Shown here: one piece after another, positions 19,592-30,631 of the stretch
Layout: each line of letters begins with the position of its first letter
How positions within the stretch are numbered: the first letter of the stretch is position 1
NCBI RefSeq assembly: GCF_001938565.1
Contig: NZ_MSYM01000017.1
Coordinates: forward strand, 214,952 to 278,951
Direction: 5' to 3'
Length of the DNA stretch: 64,000 nt
From: Rhodoferax antarcticus ANT.BR
Lineage (GTDB): Bacteria; Pseudomonadota; Gammaproteobacteria; Burkholderiales; Burkholderiaceae_C
Made by a program: the position numbers and the translations under genes
The notes under the pieces: model-generated
Database searches by the model: none
The model's input: only the letters and a program-made list of their open reading frames with translations
What the model was told of the DNA's origin: nothing

Positions 19592-20986
19592 TCAAAACGG
19601 TTGGGCAACGAGGTCGTGGCCTTGAGCCTGAACAATTCTCGCCTTGGTGAATTCGCCCACCTTGAGTGTTTTGCTGATTTTCTCGGGTGCCAACAAGCGC
19701 ACCACACCATCAATCTCAGGCGCATCCGCATAAGAGCGGCCCAAGCCACCTTTTTTACCGAGGCCCGGCGCCTGGTCCACCAGAATCTGCAGGGTGGCAC
19801 CCACTTGCTGCTGGAGTTTGGCGGCGGACAATTCCTCGGCAACTGCCATGAACGCGGCACGACGCTCTTCACGCACCGCCGCGGGCAACATGCCTGGCAA
19901 ATCGTTGGCAGCAGCGCCTTTGACAGGGCTGTACGCAAAACAACCGGCGCGGTCAATTTTTGCTGCCCGCATGAAATTCAGCAGATGCGCAAACTCGTCT
20001 TCCGTCTCGCCCGGAAAACCCGCAATGAAAGTGCTGCGAATGACGATATCGGGGCAGGCCTCGCGCCAGCGCTGGATCCGCTCGAGATTTTTTTCGCCAC
20101 TGGCGGGGCGTTTCATGCGTTTGAGCACGTCCGGGTGGCTGTGTTGAAACGGTACGTCCAGATACGGCAACACCAGACCAGAAGCCATCAGTGGCAGGAT
20201 GTCGTCCACGCTCGGGTACGGGTACACATAGTGCAAACGCACCCAGGCACCATAAGTTTGCGCCATCTCGCCCAGCGTTTGCGTCAGCTCAAACAGCCGT
20301 GTCTTGATCGGCTTGCCATTCCAGAACCCGGTGCGGTACTGCACATCCACCCCATAGGCCGAGGTATCTTGGCTGATTACCAGTAACTCTTTAACGCCGC
20401 CTTCAAACAGTGCCTGCGCTTCTTTGAGCACATCGCCAATCGGCCTTGACACCAGATCGCCCCGCATGGAGGGAATGATGCAAAAGGTGCAGCGGTGGTT
20501 GCAACCTTCGCTGATCTTGATGTAGGCGTAATGCCTGGGTGTCAGTTTGATGCCCGCGCTGCCAAACGCATTGGGTACTAGGTCCATGAAGGGGTCATGT
20601 GGCTTGGGCAGGTGCGCGTGCACGGCGTCCATCACTTCCTGGGTGGCTTGCGGGCCGGTCACGGCCAGCACGCTGGGGTGCATCTGGCGCACCAGGTTAC
20701 CGCCTGCATCACCTGTCTGGGCACCCAGGCAGCCGGTCACGATGACCTTGCCGTTTTCAGCCAACGCTTCGCCGATGGTGTCCAGGCTTTCCTTGACGGC
20801 GTCGTCAATGAAGCCACAGGTGTTGACGATCACCAGATCAGCGCCTTGAAAGGTCTTGACGGTTTGGTACCCCTCTGCGCTGAGTCGCGTCAGAATCAAC
20901 TCGGAGTCAGTCAGTGCCTTCGCACAACCCAGGCTGACGAAACCAACTTTGGGCGCTTGCGCCCCACTCGAAGTCACACTATTCAT
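19592..20986 (-). CDS. rimO: Ribosomal protein S12 methylthiotransferase RimO
   Basis: Radical-SAM enzyme that methylthiolates the conserved aspartate of ribosomal protein S12. About 464 residues: N-terminal UPF0004 domain ([17 protein letters not shown], with the first iron-sulfur cysteines), radical SAM motif [18 protein letters not shown] (CxxxCxxC), and a C-terminal TRAM domain ([18 protein letters not shown]). A TTG 15 bases upstream is in frame, but the ATG at 20986 is the better start. It runs convergently towards tRNA-Leu. Confidence 0.95.
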   Translation of the reverse strand: MNSVTSSGAQAPKVGFVSLGCAKALTDSELILTRLSAEGYQTVKTFQGADLVIVNTCGFIDDAVKESLDTIGEALAENGKVIVTGCLGAQTGDAGGNLVRQMHPSVLAVTGPQATQEVMDAVHAHLPKPHDPFMDLVPNAFGSAGIKLTPRHYAYIKISEGCNHRCTFCIIPSMRGDLVSRPIGDVLKEAQALFEGGVKELLVISQDTSAYGVDVQYRTGFWNGKPIKTRLFELTQTLGEMAQTYGAWVRLHYVYPYPSVDDILPLMASGLVLPYLDVPFQHSHPDVLKRMKRPASGEKNLERIQRWREACPDIVIRSTFIAGFPGETEDEFAHLLNFMRAAKIDRAGCFAYSPVKGAAANDLPGMLPAAVREERRAAFMAVAEELSAAKLQQQVGATLQILVDQAPGLGKKGGLGRSYADAPEIDGVVRLLAPEKISKTLKVGEFTKARIVQAQGHDLVAQPF

Positions 20987-21004
20987 GCGTTGATTGTTCA
21001 AATA

Positions 21005-21544
21005 TCAGGGACTGCTTTTGATGCCAAACGCGCCCAACAACTGCCCGGTTTGCTTTTGCATCTGCTCTTGCATTTGCGCCAGCATGGTTTTCGACTGTTC
21101 CAGGCTGCCGCCCATCATGGCTTGCAGAACCGGTGGCTGCAAAGACAAATACTGCGTCCACATTTCAGGGGTAAAACCCTTGGACTGTTCTGCAAAGCGC
21201 GTCTGCACGTCGATCACCGACTGAATATTTTTTTCCAGATAACCGCCCAACATGCCCTGCATGGCGTTGCCATAAAAGCGAATCAAACTCTCAAGCACCG
21301 GCGCGGTAAACATCGGTGAACCGCTGGCTTCTGCTTCCAGAATAATCTGCAACAAAATGCTGCGGGTGATGTTTTCGCCAGTTTTGACGTCCAGCACTTC
21401 AAACGGCTCATGCTTCATCACCAGCGTTTTCACTTCAGACAGCGTGATATAGCTGGAAGTCACCGTGTCATAGAGACGCCGGTTAGGATATTTTTTGATG
21501 ATGCGCTGTGGTTCTGGCGCCTGCGCTGCGGTGGCGTTATTCAT
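21005..21544 (-). CDS. phaR: Polyhydroxyalkanoate synthesis repressor PhaR
   Basis: DNA-binding protein that also binds PHA granules and represses phasin genes until polymer forms. 179 residues with the N-terminal PHB/PHA accumulation regulator domain (IIKKYPNRRLYDTVTSSYIT, VKTLVMKHEPFEVLDVKTGE), then the granule-associated domain (LLQIILEAEASGSPMFT), and a Met/Gln-rich tail (MLAQMQEQMQKQTGQLLGAF). It implies the cell stores polyhydroxybutyrate. It starts 18 bases upstream of rimO on the same strand. Confidence 0.95.
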   Translation of the reverse strand: MNNATAAQAPEPQRIIKKYPNRRLYDTVTSSYITLSEVKTLVMKHEPFEVLDVKTGENITRSILLQIILEAEASGSPMFTAPVLESLIRFYGNAMQGMLGGYLEKNIQSVIDVQTRFAEQSKGFTPEMWTQYLSLQPPVLQAMMGGSLEQSKTMLAQMQEQMQKQTGQLLGAFGIKSSP

Positions 21545-21751
21545 GGGTCATCCTGGGGGCTGGGCTAGAGCAAGGTTAAATCACTTGGGACTGATATCGT
21601 TTTAAAGACCAACCATGGACCAGACGTCAAGATTTACCCCTGTCTGCATCCCGTTACACGCACGACGAGCGCCAGTTGAACCAGATAAACAAAAATACTA
21701 GGATTACGTCAAGGTTTGTTGACTCTGAATCTGGTCACATTCAGAAAACCT

Positions 21752-21828
21752 TGGTAGGCGCGATTGGACTCGAACCAACGACCCCCACCATGTCAAGGTG
21801 GTGCTCTAACCAGCTGAGCTACGCGCCT
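21752..21828 (-). tRNA. tRNA-Val(GAC)
   Basis: 77 bases with encoded CCA. Acceptor AGGCGCG pairs with CGCGCCT, D arm GCTCAGCTGGTTAGAGC, anticodon arm CCACC-TTGACAT-GGTGG with anticodon GAC (GUC/GUU codons), T arm TTGGTTCGAGTCCAA. Confidence 0.96.
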
Positions 21829-21849
21829 GAGGAAATCAGGAAAACCGCA

Positions 21850-21855
21850 AGTATA
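21850..21855 (-). promoter_or_regulatory. -10 box of the tRNA-Val promoter
   Basis: The minus strand reads TATACT about 22 bases upstream of the tRNA 5' end. The -35 is poor (GCAGTT-like), so this is a modest call. Confidence 0.4.
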
Positions 21856-21918
21856 GCGTCAATATTTTGCACAACTGCCACGTATTGCCAGATTTTTCTG
21901 TCTCTACTCGCTTCATAA

Positions 21919-21940
21919 TTGACGTTTACGTTAACGTCAA
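21919..21940. promoter_or_regulatory. LiuR-type operator palindrome
   Basis: A 22-bp near-perfect palindrome with arms TTGACGTT and AACGTCAA around TACGTT, 22 bases before the ATG of the SDR gene at 21963. From memory it resembles the MerR-family LiuR operator that controls branched-chain amino acid and fatty acid breakdown in beta- and gammaproteobacteria. That fits the acyl-CoA-type dehydrogenase downstream. No liuR gene is in the window. Confidence 0.55.
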
Positions 21941-21962
21941 CGATTTTTTTGGAGACTTTCAC

Positions 21963-22721
21963 ATGGATATCGCAGGCAAGGTTTTTATTGTGACTGGTGG
22001 CGCATCGGGTCTGGGCGAAGGCACGGCCCGTGCGCTCGCGGCCAAGTGCGCCACTGTGGTGATCGCTGACATGCAAACAGAAAAAGGGCAAGCCGTGGCC
22101 AGCGAGATTGGTGGCGCGTTTGTCAAATGCGATGTTAGCAACGAGGCAGATGCGCAGGCGGTGGTGGCCCAAGCCACCGCGCTGGGCAAGTTGATGGGGC
22201 TGGTGAACTGCGCCGGCATTGCGCCTGCCGAAAAAACTATTGGCAAGAACGGCCCGCACACGCTGGCGGGCTTTCAGAAATGCATCACCGTGAACCTGAT
22301 CGGCAGCTTCAACATGATTCGTCTGTGTGCCGATGCGATGAGTAAAAACGAACCCGAGGCCACAGGCGAGCGTGGGGTGCTGATCTCTACCGCCTCAATC
22401 GCTGCCTATGACGGCCAAATGGGGCAAGCTGCCTACGCCGCGTCCAAAGGCGGCATTGTGGGTATGACGCTGCCGATTGCCCGCGATCTGGCGCGCAACG
22501 GCATCCGCAACATGACGATTGCCCCGGGTATTTTCGGCACGCCCATGTTGTTTGGCATGCCGCAAGAGGTGCAGGACGCGCTGGCCGCCAACGTGCCCTT
22601 CCCCTCCCGCCTGGGCACGCCGCAGGACTATGCCAAGCTTGCAGTCCATATTTTCGAGAACGACATGCTCAATGGCGAGGTGATCCGTCTGGACGGTGCC
22701 ATCCGCCTGGCGCCGCGTTAA
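21963..22721 (+). CDS. 3-hydroxyacyl-CoA dehydrogenase type SDR (HSD17B10/FadB2-like)
   Basis: 252 residues starting [20 protein letters not shown], with the Rossmann motif, Asp after strand 2 ([11 protein letters not shown], favouring NAD), [13 protein letters not shown], active-site Ser in [13 protein letters not shown] and YAASK. The C-terminal [20 protein letters not shown] and [20 protein letters not shown] are typical of the 3-hydroxy-2-methylbutyryl-CoA dehydrogenase group of isoleucine breakdown. The exact acyl-CoA is inferred. The upstream palindrome supports control with branched-chain catabolism. Confidence 0.87.
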   Translation: MDIAGKVFIVTGGASGLGEGTARALAAKCATVVIADMQTEKGQAVASEIGGAFVKCDVSNEADAQAVVAQATALGKLMGLVNCAGIAPAEKTIGKNGPHTLAGFQKCITVNLIGSFNMIRLCADAMSKNEPEATGERGVLISTASIAAYDGQMGQAAYAASKGGIVGMTLPIARDLARNGIRNMTIAPGIFGTPMLFGMPQEVQDALAANVPFPSRLGTPQDYAKLAVHIFENDMLNGEVIRLDGAIRLAPR

Positions 22722-22811
22722 GCGCTTGGGGCGGCGGTCAGCGCCGCCAGCGGTTGACCACCCAACCGTGCGCTCTGGTCAGCGAGAAACGGGCATTCCT
22801 ACAATCGAGCC

Positions 22812-24680
22812 ATGTCCATCCCACATACCTTTGTTCAGGAGTTACTCGCGCGCGCCGACGTGGTGGAGATCGTTGGCCGCTATGTGCAGCTCAAAAAGGG
22901 CGGCGCCAATTTCATGGGGCTGTGCCCGTTTCACAGCGAAAAGTCGCCGTCTTTCTCGGTCAGCCCGACCAAGCAGTTCTACCACTGCTTTGGCTGCGGC
23001 AAAAGCGGAGACGCCATCAGTTTCTTGACGGAACACGCGGGCATGACTTTCGTTGAAGCAGTAGAAGATTTAGCCCAACAGTTTGGCATGCAGGTGCCCG
23101 AAGACGACGCCAGCCCGCAGGACCGCGCCCGCGCCGCCGAACAGCGACAAAAACAGCACACCCTGAACGACGTGCTGGAAAAAGCCTGCCATGCCTACCA
23201 AAAAAACCTGAAAGTCTCGCCACGGGCGGTGAGCTACTTCAAGGGCCGGGGTTTGTCGGGCGTGGTGGCCAAACAGTTTGGCCTGGGCTACGCACCCGAG
23301 GGCTGGCGCAGCCTGGCCAGTGTCTTCCCGGCCTATGACGATCCACTGCTGGTCGAAAGCGGTCTGGTGATCCTGAACGAGGAAGACGGCGGAGAAGCCA
23401 AACGCTACGACCGCTTTCGCGACCGTGTGATGTTCCCGATCCGCAACATCAAGGGTGAATGCATCGGTTTTGGTGGGCGCGTGCTGGGGGACGACAAACC
23501 CAAGTACCTCAACTCCCCCGAAACCCCGGTGTTCAGCAAAGGCCGCGAACTCTACGGCCTGTTTGAAGCCCGGGGCGCTTTGCGCGAACACGGCTACGCG
23601 CTGGTCACCGAAGGCTACATGGACGTGGTGGCGCTCGCTCAACTGGGTTTTCCCAACGCAGTGGCAACCCTGGGCACCGCCTGCACGGCTGAGCATGTGC
23701 ACAAGCTGTTTCGATTTACCGATTCGGTGGTGTTCAGTTTTGATGGGGACAGCGCAGGCCGACGTGCTGCACGCAAGGCGCTGGACGCCGCCCTGCCATT
23801 GGCCAGCGATGTGCGCAGCATCAAGTTCCTCTTTTTGCCGCCCGAGCACGACCCCGACAGCTTTATCCGCGAACATGGCAAGGAGGCATTTGCCCGCTAT
23901 GTCAGCGAAGCCGTGCCCTTGAGCCGCTTTTTGCTGGACGCTGCCCGTGACGGCTGTGATCTGCACACCGCCGAGGGGCGCTCGCACCTGTCCAGCAATG
24001 CCAAACCGCTGTGGGAGTTGTTGCCGGCTGGTGCCCTGAAGCAGCAGTTGCTGACTGAGATCGCCGATCTGGTGCAACTCTCCAGCCGCGAACTCACCGA
24101 CGTGTGGTACCCGGCACAAACCAAAGCCAAGTCGCAACGCGCACGCAGGGAAAACTATCAAAATGATAGTGACTACCGCAACAAGGACGGTGGCTACAGC
24201 CCTAAATCATATAAATCCAAAAGCAATCCACGCCCCATCGGCAATAGCCGCCTGCCCGCCAGCCGCGCCGATCACGCCGCCCGTATCCTGCTGGACAACA
24301 TGGCCGCACTCGATGCCCTGTCTGGCGAAGACCACGGCCTGCTGTGTGGCCTGGAGGCGCCTTACGGGCCGCTGTTTGCCTGGCTGGAAGCGCAGTTTCA
24401 TGAGCACGGCGCGCAACCCTGGGTGGCGCTGCGCGAAGGGCTGCAAGGCCACGAGAGTGAGGCCTTTGCCTTGAAGCTGATGGCCGGCCATGAACTGGGT
24501 GTGGACGACGACGCGGCTGAAGCGGCCAACGAATTGCGCCGGTTGCTCAACCTGATGTTGATTGACCAGCTCAAAGTGGCAGAGACCGAGGCGCTTGAAG
24601 CCTCCAAGGCCGATCCCTCTGCGCTGCAGCGTTACCGAGAATTTCTGATCAGACGCAAGGCCTTGAAACCTGCGGCATAG
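22812..24680 (+). CDS. dnaG: DNA primase DnaG
   Basis: Makes RNA primers at the replication fork. 622 residues: zinc-binding domain (LCPFHSEKSPSFSVSPTKQF, then YHCFGCGKSGD; CHC2 ligands), RNA polymerase core with the TOPRIM motif (YALVTEGYMDVVALAQLGF, SFDGDSAGRRAA), and a C-terminal helicase-binding domain (YREFLIRRKALKPAA). The linker near residues 447-470 is unusually polar and aromatic (ENYQNDSDYRNKDGGYSPKS) and may derive from a degenerate repeat insertion. It precedes rpoD, as in the classic rpsU-dnaG-rpoD arrangement, though rpsU is absent here. Confidence 0.97.
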   Translation: MSIPHTFVQELLARADVVEIVGRYVQLKKGGANFMGLCPFHSEKSPSFSVSPTKQFYHCFGCGKSGDAISFLTEHAGMTFVEAVEDLAQQFGMQVPEDDASPQDRARAAEQRQKQHTLNDVLEKACHAYQKNLKVSPRAVSYFKGRGLSGVVAKQFGLGYAPEGWRSLASVFPAYDDPLLVESGLVILNEEDGGEAKRYDRFRDRVMFPIRNIKGECIGFGGRVLGDDKPKYLNSPETPVFSKGRELYGLFEARGALREHGYALVTEGYMDVVALAQLGFPNAVATLGTACTAEHVHKLFRFTDSVVFSFDGDSAGRRAARKALDAALPLASDVRSIKFLFLPPEHDPDSFIREHGKEAFARYVSEAVPLSRFLLDAARDGCDLHTAEGRSHLSSNAKPLWELLPAGALKQQLLTEIADLVQLSSRELTDVWYPAQTKAKSQRARRENYQNDSDYRNKDGGYSPKSYKSKSNPRPIGNSRLPASRADHAARILLDNMAALDALSGEDHGLLCGLEAPYGPLFAWLEAQFHEHGAQPWVALREGLQGHESEAFALKLMAGHELGVDDDAAEAANELRRLLNLMLIDQLKVAETEALEASKADPSALQRYREFLIRRKALKPAA

Positions 24681-24713
24681 GCACCATCTCAGAAGCTCAC
24701 ACCGCCGAAAAGG

Positions 24714-24719
24714 TATAAT
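24714..24719 (+). promoter_or_regulatory. -10 box in the rpoD leader
   Basis: A perfect TATAAT lies 33 bases after the dnaG stop and 208 bases before the rpoD start. No convincing -35 at 16-18 bp. It may give rpoD its own promoter besides read-through from dnaG. I see nothing else in the roughly 247-base gap. Confidence 0.4.
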
Positions 24720-24927
24720 CCGGCGCTTTCGCTCAGGCAAGCGCGACAGCAGCACCTCCGGACCCGGCCAACATGATGCGTACAGATGCATCTGGTCACT
24801 TTGCCGCAAGGACTGCATACCAAATGTTCGCCCACCCGTCTTGCCGGACATTGCCCATTTTTTGCGATGTTTTTCCAGCCGCTGGTCCGCCCGCAGCGTT
24901 TCACTTTCTTCGTTTTAAGGTTTCTAC

Positions 24928-27273
24928 ATGCCTGCTTCCAAGTCAAAGACGCCTGCCGCACCTGCAGCCAAGACCAGCGCTGTCAAAAAAACAGCCAGCA
25001 AACCTACTACACCGAAAGAGCCCGTCGTGCCCGTATCCAAGTCCAAAGTCAAAGCTGTCGTTGAAGAAATCAAGGTCGAGCCTGTTGCCAAACCGGTTGT
25101 GAAGACCAAAGCCGCCAAGGCACCCAAGGCACCCAAGGCTGCCGCTGCCACAACCGCAGGCGTGCCCACCGCTGCCACCGCCGGTGCCAAGCGCGGTCGC
25201 AAACCCAAGGCTGGCAAAGATGCTGCCTCGGTCGATGACATGGACATGTCCGACATTGAGGAAGACTTGGCGGGTGAACCCGTTGCAGAAACCCCAGAAG
25301 TTGTCGAGACAGTAGAAAAAGTCAAACCCTTGCGCATGAAGATTAGCAAGGCCAAAGAGCGCGCCTTGATGAAAGAATTTGGCCTGGACGAGACCGTCCT
25401 GTCAGAAGAAGAAGTCGTCAAACGCCGCCTGAGCCTCAAAGCCCTGCTCAAGCTCGGCAAAACACGCGGCTACCTGACCCACGGCGAAATTTCCGATCAC
25501 CTGCCCGACAAGCTGGTGGATGCGGAAACCCTAGAAGTGGTGATCTCAATGCTCAATGACATGGGTGTCGCCGTCTACGAGCACACGCCGGATGCCGAAA
25601 CGCTGTTGTTGAACCAGAACGGCCCCACCGCTGCCACCGAAGAAGAAGCTGAGGAAGAAGCCGAAGCGGCGCTGTCCACGGTGGACAGCGAGTTTGGCCG
25701 CACCACCGACCCGGTGCGCATGTACATGCGCGAGATGGGCACGGTCGAGTTGCTCACCCGCGAGGGCGAGATCGAGATTGCCAAGCGCATCGAAGGCGGC
25801 CTGATGGCGATGATGGAAGCTATTTCCGCCTCGCCCGCCACCATTGAGGTCATCCTGGCGCTTGGCGAAGACATCCGCAGTGACAAGGTGGTGATCACCA
25901 CCATCGTTGACGGTTTCACCAACCCCAACGAGGCCGACGACTATGTGGCCGAAGAAGACTTTGACGAATTTGACGCGGACGACGACGACGACGGCAAGGG
26001 TGGCTCAAAAGCGCTGACGAAAAAGCTTGAAGAATTGAAAAAAGAAGCCATGAGCCGCTTCGATCGGATGCGCGATTATTTCGGTCAGATCCACACCATC
26101 AACGACAAGGAAGGCTACGGCAGCCCTAGCTACCTGAAGACCCAGCGCGCCTTGTCCGATGAGCTGATGTCGATCCGCTTCACCGCCAAGACCATCGAAA
26201 AACTCTGCGACATGGTGCGTGGCCAGGTCGATGACGTGCGCAAGAAAGAACGCGAACTGCGCCGCATCATCGTGGACAAATGCGGCTACCCGCAAGCCAG
26301 TTTCATTGCCGACTTCAGCGGTCGTGACAAGCACCACAACAAGGTGGCCAGCCATTTGCTCGACCAGAAATGGATCGAGAAGCATGCGGCGACCGGCAAG
26401 CTATGGAGCGCAACCATGGGCCGCAACATTCCGCCGGTTCAGGAGTTGCAGCAGCGTCTGACGGACATGCAGGCCAAAGTGGTGGTGCCGCTGGACAAGC
26501 TCAAAGACATCAACAAGCGCATGAATGAAGGCGAATACGCCTCACGCGCCGCCAAAAAAGAAATGATCGAGGCCAACTTGCGCCTGGTCATCTCGATTGC
26601 CAAAAAGTACACCAACCGCGGCCTGCAGTTCCTGGATCTGATCCAGGAGGGCAACATTGGGCTGATGAAGGCAGTGGACAAATTTGAATACCGTCGCGGC
26701 TACAAATTCAGTACCTACGCCACCTGGTGGATACGCCAGGCGATCACTCGCTCCATTGCGGACCAGGCGCGCACCATCCGCATTCCGGTGCACATGATCG
26801 AAACCATTAACAAGATGAACCGCATCAGCCGCCAGCACCTGCAGGAATTTGGTTACGAGCCCGATGCCTCCGTGTTGGCCGAGCGCATGGAAATCCCCGA
26901 GGACAAGATCCGCAAGATCATGAAAATCGCCAAGGAACCCATTTCGATGGAAACCCCGATTGGCGACGATGACGACAGCCACTTAGGTGACTTCATCGAA
27001 GACGGTGCTAACACCGCGCCGATGGAAGCGGCCATGCAAGCCGGCCTGCGCGATGTGGTCAAAGACATCCTCGACAGCCTGACCCCGCGCGAAGCCAAAG
27101 TGCTGCGCATGCGTTTTGGTATCGAGATGACCAACGACCACACGCTCGAAGAAGTCGGCAAACAATTTGACGTGACGCGTGAACGCATCCGCCAGATTGA
27201 GGCTAAGGCGCTGCGCAAGCTCAAACACCCCAGCCGCTCCGACAAGCTGCGCAGCTTTACTGACAACCTGTAA
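24928..27273 (+). CDS. rpoD: RNA polymerase primary sigma factor RpoD (sigma-70)
   Basis: Housekeeping sigma factor, 781 residues. A long Lys/Ala/Pro-rich N-terminal extension (about 130 residues) comes before region 1.1. Then region 1.2 ([20 protein letters not shown]), an acidic non-conserved insert ([18 protein letters not shown]), region 2 ([40 protein letters not shown]), region 3, and region 4 ([20 protein letters not shown]). It ends [20 protein letters not shown]. The alanine- and lysine-rich extension is common in beta-proteobacterial RpoD. Confidence 0.98.
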   Translation: MPASKSKTPAAPAAKTSAVKKTASKPTTPKEPVVPVSKSKVKAVVEEIKVEPVAKPVVKTKAAKAPKAPKAAAATTAGVPTAATAGAKRGRKPKAGKDAASVDDMDMSDIEEDLAGEPVAETPEVVETVEKVKPLRMKISKAKERALMKEFGLDETVLSEEEVVKRRLSLKALLKLGKTRGYLTHGEISDHLPDKLVDAETLEVVISMLNDMGVAVYEHTPDAETLLLNQNGPTAATEEEAEEEAEAALSTVDSEFGRTTDPVRMYMREMGTVELLTREGEIEIAKRIEGGLMAMMEAISASPATIEVILALGEDIRSDKVVITTIVDGFTNPNEADDYVAEEDFDEFDADDDDDGKGGSKALTKKLEELKKEAMSRFDRMRDYFGQIHTINDKEGYGSPSYLKTQRALSDELMSIRFTAKTIEKLCDMVRGQVDDVRKKERELRRIIVDKCGYPQASFIADFSGRDKHHNKVASHLLDQKWIEKHAATGKLWSATMGRNIPPVQELQQRLTDMQAKVVVPLDKLKDINKRMNEGEYASRAAKKEMIEANLRLVISIAKKYTNRGLQFLDLIQEGNIGLMKAVDKFEYRRGYKFSTYATWWIRQAITRSIADQARTIRIPVHMIETINKMNRISRQHLQEFGYEPDASVLAERMEIPEDKIRKIMKIAKEPISMETPIGDDDDSHLGDFIEDGANTAPMEAAMQAGLRDVVKDILDSLTPREAKVLRMRFGIEMTNDHTLEEVGKQFDVTRERIRQIEAKALRKLKHPSRSDKLRSFTDNL

Positions 27274-27391
27274 AGCGTCTGCAGTCACAAGCCACAAAGT
27301 GCATCAACACGGCGCTGTGGCTCAGTTCAGGCGACTACACGTCGACCCATTTTTTAAATTTTTCTGATTTTTTTCAATGAAGGAGTTACCC

Positions 27392-27745
27392 ATGCACACA
27401 TTCGAAGCCAAAAACCTGATGCAAGGCATTAACGAGCACTTGGGCCCGTTTCGCAAAACCCAAAGCGAAACCATGCTGGGATTCGGCCAGATGGCCAAAG
27501 CGGCCATGGCTGAAGGCGCTGTGAGTGCCAAGCAAAAGGAACTGATTGCGCTGGCCATTGGCATCACCTCGCATTGCGGGGGTTGCATCGCCTTTCACAT
27601 CAAGGCACTGCAGCGCTTGGGTTGCACCCGCGCCGAGTTCGAGGAAACTTTGAACGTGTGCATTTACATGGCAGGCGGCCCCGGACTGATGATGGTGGCA
27701 GACGCTCTGAGCGCCTGGGACGAGATCACCGGCCCGGCTGCCTGA
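27392..27745 (+). CDS. AhpD-like carboxymuconolactone decarboxylase family protein
   Basis: 117 residues with the AhpD-fold signature SHCGGCIAFHIKALQRLGCT, a CxxC pair followed by His typical of alkylhydroperoxidase-like thiol proteins. It starts MHTFEAKNLMQGINEH at 27392, with AAGGAG eight bases upstream deciding the start; the earlier ATG at 27377 lies before that ribosome site. Its partner and substrate are unknown; redox or peroxide stress is the likely setting. Confidence 0.85.
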   Translation: MHTFEAKNLMQGINEHLGPFRKTQSETMLGFGQMAKAAMAEGAVSAKQKELIALAIGITSHCGGCIAFHIKALQRLGCTRAEFEETLNVCIYMAGGPGLMMVADALSAWDEITGPAA

Positions 27746-27820
27746 GCTTGAAGTCGGTCGCCTAAAAACCGCCTGCCGCATCGCACCGGGCAAGAGCCAA
27801 GTCTCTTGCCATCAAGCACA

Positions 27821-27865
27821 AAAAGAGCTTCTAGCCCTTATAAAATAAGGATTAGAAGCTCTTTT
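27821..27865. terminator. Dispersed repeat copy 2 acting as a bidirectional terminator
   Basis: AAAAGAGCTTCTAGCCCTTA, a 5-base loop, then TAAGGATTAGAAGCTCTTTT form an almost perfect 20-bp hairpin with A- and T-runs at the ends. It contains the repeat core CTAGCCCTTAT and lies between the convergent AhpD-like gene and parC, ending 22 bases from the parC stop. Here a copy of the family seems to serve as a terminator. Confidence 0.75.
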
Positions 27866-27887
27866 ATTTGTAGCAATGAGATCGCTT

Positions 27888-30290
27888 TTACAGCACCCGA
27901 CTCACGCGCTGCGGCTTAAAGCCCAGGTCGGCGAGCTTGCCTTTACGGCCACGCACCGCGCGGGCATTGTTCAGGCTGCGGATCTCCAGGGTTTCCTCGC
28001 GCGGTTTGCCGCTTCTGCCCAGCCCTTCGATGCTGACGCTGCGGATGTAGGCGCAAGCCCCCGCCAGCGTGTCTTTGTCTTCCAGGTCAATCAGCATCAG
28101 GCCACGCCCGCCGTTGGGCATGGTGCGCAACTCACTGAGCTCAAAGCTCAGAATGCGCCCACCGGTTGACGCACAGGCCACATGGCTGGCTGCGGGCAGC
28201 GGCACCGAGCCAGCGTCGCAAACCACCACCGAAGGCGCGCACAGGGTTTCGCCCGCATTGACCGTCACAAATGCCTTGCCCGCCTTGAACTTGGATGTCA
28301 TCTGCTCGACCGTTGCCATGAAGCCATAGCCGCCCGAACTGCACAGCAGCAAGCTGGCACTGGCTGGACCGGCAAAGTAGTAGAGCAGTTGTGTCCCGGC
28401 CTCCAGCTCGATCAGGCTGGTGATGGGTTGACCGTCGCCGCGGCCACCGGGCAGCAGTGACAGCGGCACCGAATACACCCGTCCGTTGGAGCCAAAGGCC
28501 AGCAGGGTGTCCACGGTGCGGCATTCAAAGCTGCCGTACAGCGCGTCGCCGGCCTTGAAGGTGAAGTCGGCAGGTGTGGCGCTGCTGGTGCCATTGGTTG
28601 CGGCTGCGGCGACCTTGTCCTTGGCCCAGCCTTTTTGCGCACGCACCCAGCCTTTTTGACTGACGACCACGGTGACGGGCTCGTCCACCACTTTGACTTC
28701 AAGAACCACTTTCTTTTCAGCCTGGATCAACGTGCGGCGCGGGTCGGCAAAGGTTTTGGCATCAAGCTCGATTTCCTTGATCATCAGGCGGCGCAATGTG
28801 GCCGGGCTGCCCAGAATCTCTTCCAGCTTTTGCCGCTCAGTGCGCAGCGTGCTAAGTTCCTGCTCAATCTTGATGGCTTCCAGCCGGGCCAATTGGCGCA
28901 GGCGGATTTCGAGAATGTCTTCAGCTTGGGCGGAGGACAGCTTGAAGCGCTCGATCAGCGCCGCCTTCGGGTCGTCCGCCTGGCGGATGATGGCGATCAC
29001 CTCGTCAATATTGAGCAGCACCAGCGCCCGGCCCTCCAGGATGTGGATGCGCTCCAGCACCTTGTTCAGCCGATGGCGCGAACGCCGCTCAATGGTGGTT
29101 TGGCGAAACGCAATCCACTCGGTGAACATCTGGCGCAGCGACTTTTGCGTGGGCCGGCCATCCAGACCGATCATGGTCAGGTTGATTGGGCTGCTGGTCT
29201 CCAGGCTGGTATGGGCCAGCAGTGTATTGATCAGCTCCTGCTGGCTGATGCGGCTGGTTTTGGGCTCACACACCAAGCGCACAGCCGCGTCCTTGCTGGA
29301 CTCGTCGCGCACGCCGTCCAGCACCGACAGCAGCGTGGCCTTGAGCTGGTTTTGCTCCAGGCTCAAGGCCTTCTTGCCCGCCTTCACCTTGGGGTTGCTG
29401 ATGTCTTCGATTTCTTCGAGCACGCGCTGGGTGCTGACGCCGGGCGGCAATTCGGTCACCACCAGTTGCCACTGGCCGCGCGCCAGGTCTTCAATCTTCC
29501 AGCGCGCACGGCATTTGAGGGAGCCGCGACCGCTGCGGTAGGCATCGGCAATGTCGCCCGCGCTGCTGATGATCTGGCCGCCGCCGGGGTAGTCCGGGCC
29601 GGGCACCAACGCGAACAACTCGTCTTCAGTGAGCGTGGGTGACTTGATCAGCGCCACGCAGGCATCGGCCACTTCGCGCAGGTTGTGGCTGGGGATTTCA
29701 GTGGCCAAACCGACTGCAATGCCGCTGGCACCGTTAAGCAGCGCAAACGGCAGGCGTGCGGGTAACCGGCGCGGTTCTTCGGTTGAGCCATCGTAATTGG
29801 GGGTGAAATCGACCGTGCCTTCGTCGATTTCGTCGAGCAGCAGGCTGGTGATTTTCGCCAGCCGTGCTTCGGTGTAACGCATGGCAGCAGCACCGTCGCC
29901 GTCCCGGGAGCCAAAGTTGCCCTGGCCGTCAATCAGCGGGTAGCGCTGCGAAAAGTCCTGCGCCATGCGCACCAGCGCGTCATACGCGGCGCTGTCGCCG
30001 TGCGGGTGGTAGCGCCCCAGCACATCGCCCACCACGCGCGCACACTTGACCGGCTTGGCGCCGACGTTGCCATTGGTCCCGCCAAAGCCCAGGCCCATGC
30101 GCGACATGGCGTAAAGAATGCGCCGCTGCACCGGCTTTTGGCCGTCGCACACATCGGGCAAGGCGCGGCCCTTGACCACGCTCAGGGCGTACTCAAGGTA
30201 GGCGCGCTGGGCATAGCTGGCCAGATTCAGCTCGTCGTCACTGCCTGGTTCTGAAGGCGTCAGCAAATCAATGATGGGTTGGTCGGTCAT
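27888..30290 (-). CDS. parC: DNA topoisomerase IV subunit A
   Basis: Catalytic subunit that decatenates daughter chromosomes. 800 residues; starts [20 protein letters not shown]. The breakage domain has the quinolone-sensitive region [16 protein letters not shown] and the active-site tyrosine in [16 protein letters not shown]. Then a tower/coiled-coil and C-terminal beta-pinwheel repeats lacking a clear GyrA box (QRRGGKG), which favours ParC. It follows parE on the same strand after a 578-base gap. Confidence 0.94.
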   Translation of the reverse strand: MTDQPIIDLLTPSEPGSDDELNLASYAQRAYLEYALSVVKGRALPDVCDGQKPVQRRILYAMSRMGLGFGGTNGNVGAKPVKCARVVGDVLGRYHPHGDSAAYDALVRMAQDFSQRYPLIDGQGNFGSRDGDGAAAMRYTEARLAKITSLLLDEIDEGTVDFTPNYDGSTEEPRRLPARLPFALLNGASGIAVGLATEIPSHNLREVADACVALIKSPTLTEDELFALVPGPDYPGGGQIISSAGDIADAYRSGRGSLKCRARWKIEDLARGQWQLVVTELPPGVSTQRVLEEIEDISNPKVKAGKKALSLEQNQLKATLLSVLDGVRDESSKDAAVRLVCEPKTSRISQQELINTLLAHTSLETSSPINLTMIGLDGRPTQKSLRQMFTEWIAFRQTTIERRSRHRLNKVLERIHILEGRALVLLNIDEVIAIIRQADDPKAALIERFKLSSAQAEDILEIRLRQLARLEAIKIEQELSTLRTERQKLEEILGSPATLRRLMIKEIELDAKTFADPRRTLIQAEKKVVLEVKVVDEPVTVVVSQKGWVRAQKGWAKDKVAAAATNGTSSATPADFTFKAGDALYGSFECRTVDTLLAFGSNGRVYSVPLSLLPGGRGDGQPITSLIELEAGTQLLYYFAGPASASLLLCSSGGYGFMATVEQMTSKFKAGKAFVTVNAGETLCAPSVVVCDAGSVPLPAASHVACASTGGRILSFELSELRTMPNGGRGLMLIDLEDKDTLAGACAYIRSVSIEGLGRSGKPREETLEIRSLNNARAVRGRKGKLADLGFKPQRVSRVL

Positions 30291-30424
30291 AAGTCAGTCG
30301 ATTGAATTTTTTTGAATAGTTGGGGCTAGACGCTGCTTCGGTGACGGTCGTCAGTTAGCGAGTTGCTGTCGGTGTACTTCTGAATGTTCTTTGTCTGGTG
30401 GCCTGTTGGTCAGCGCTACGCCGC

Positions 30425-30485
30425 AAGGGGTATGGGGGCTTTCTCATACTGGAGTACCAGAAATCGTCAGCCGCCCATACCCCTT
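30425..30485 (-). repeat. Long hairpin A between parE and parC
   Basis: AAGGGGTATGGGGGCT at 30425-30440 pairs with AGCCGCCCATACCCCTT at 30469-30485 (16 pairs, one bulged base) around a 28-base loop. On the minus strand the loop reads GACGATTTCTGGTACTCCAG then TATGAGAA, and can fold a small CTGG-CCAG hairpin. 24 of 28 loop bases match hairpin B, yet the stems differ. Confidence 0.85.
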
Positions 30486-30631
30486 ACTGCTTCGAGTGTG
30501 TGGTGGGCATAGTCTCAATGCACTGAAGGCACGACCCGAAAAACATGCTTGAAGTGCCTGCGCTGGAAGGTGCTGGTCTTTGGAAACTATTAAATGTCTT
30601 GGCTTTAGAGGCACGTCGCAAACCGATCGTC

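Noticed and set aside
24140..24215. Possible eleventh repeat copy in the dnaG linker (ACTATCAAAATGATAGTGAC ... CTACAGCCCTAAATCATATA).
   Set aside because: The order and spacing of repeat parts match poorly; a fast-evolving linker is enough to explain it, so I did not list it as a copy.
28635..29642. Long plus-strand open frames antisense to parC, and similar long frames antisense to parE, bamA, pyrG and dxr.
   Set aside because: High-GC codon-bias shadows; no family motifs, no ribosome sites, and a clear gene on the other strand.
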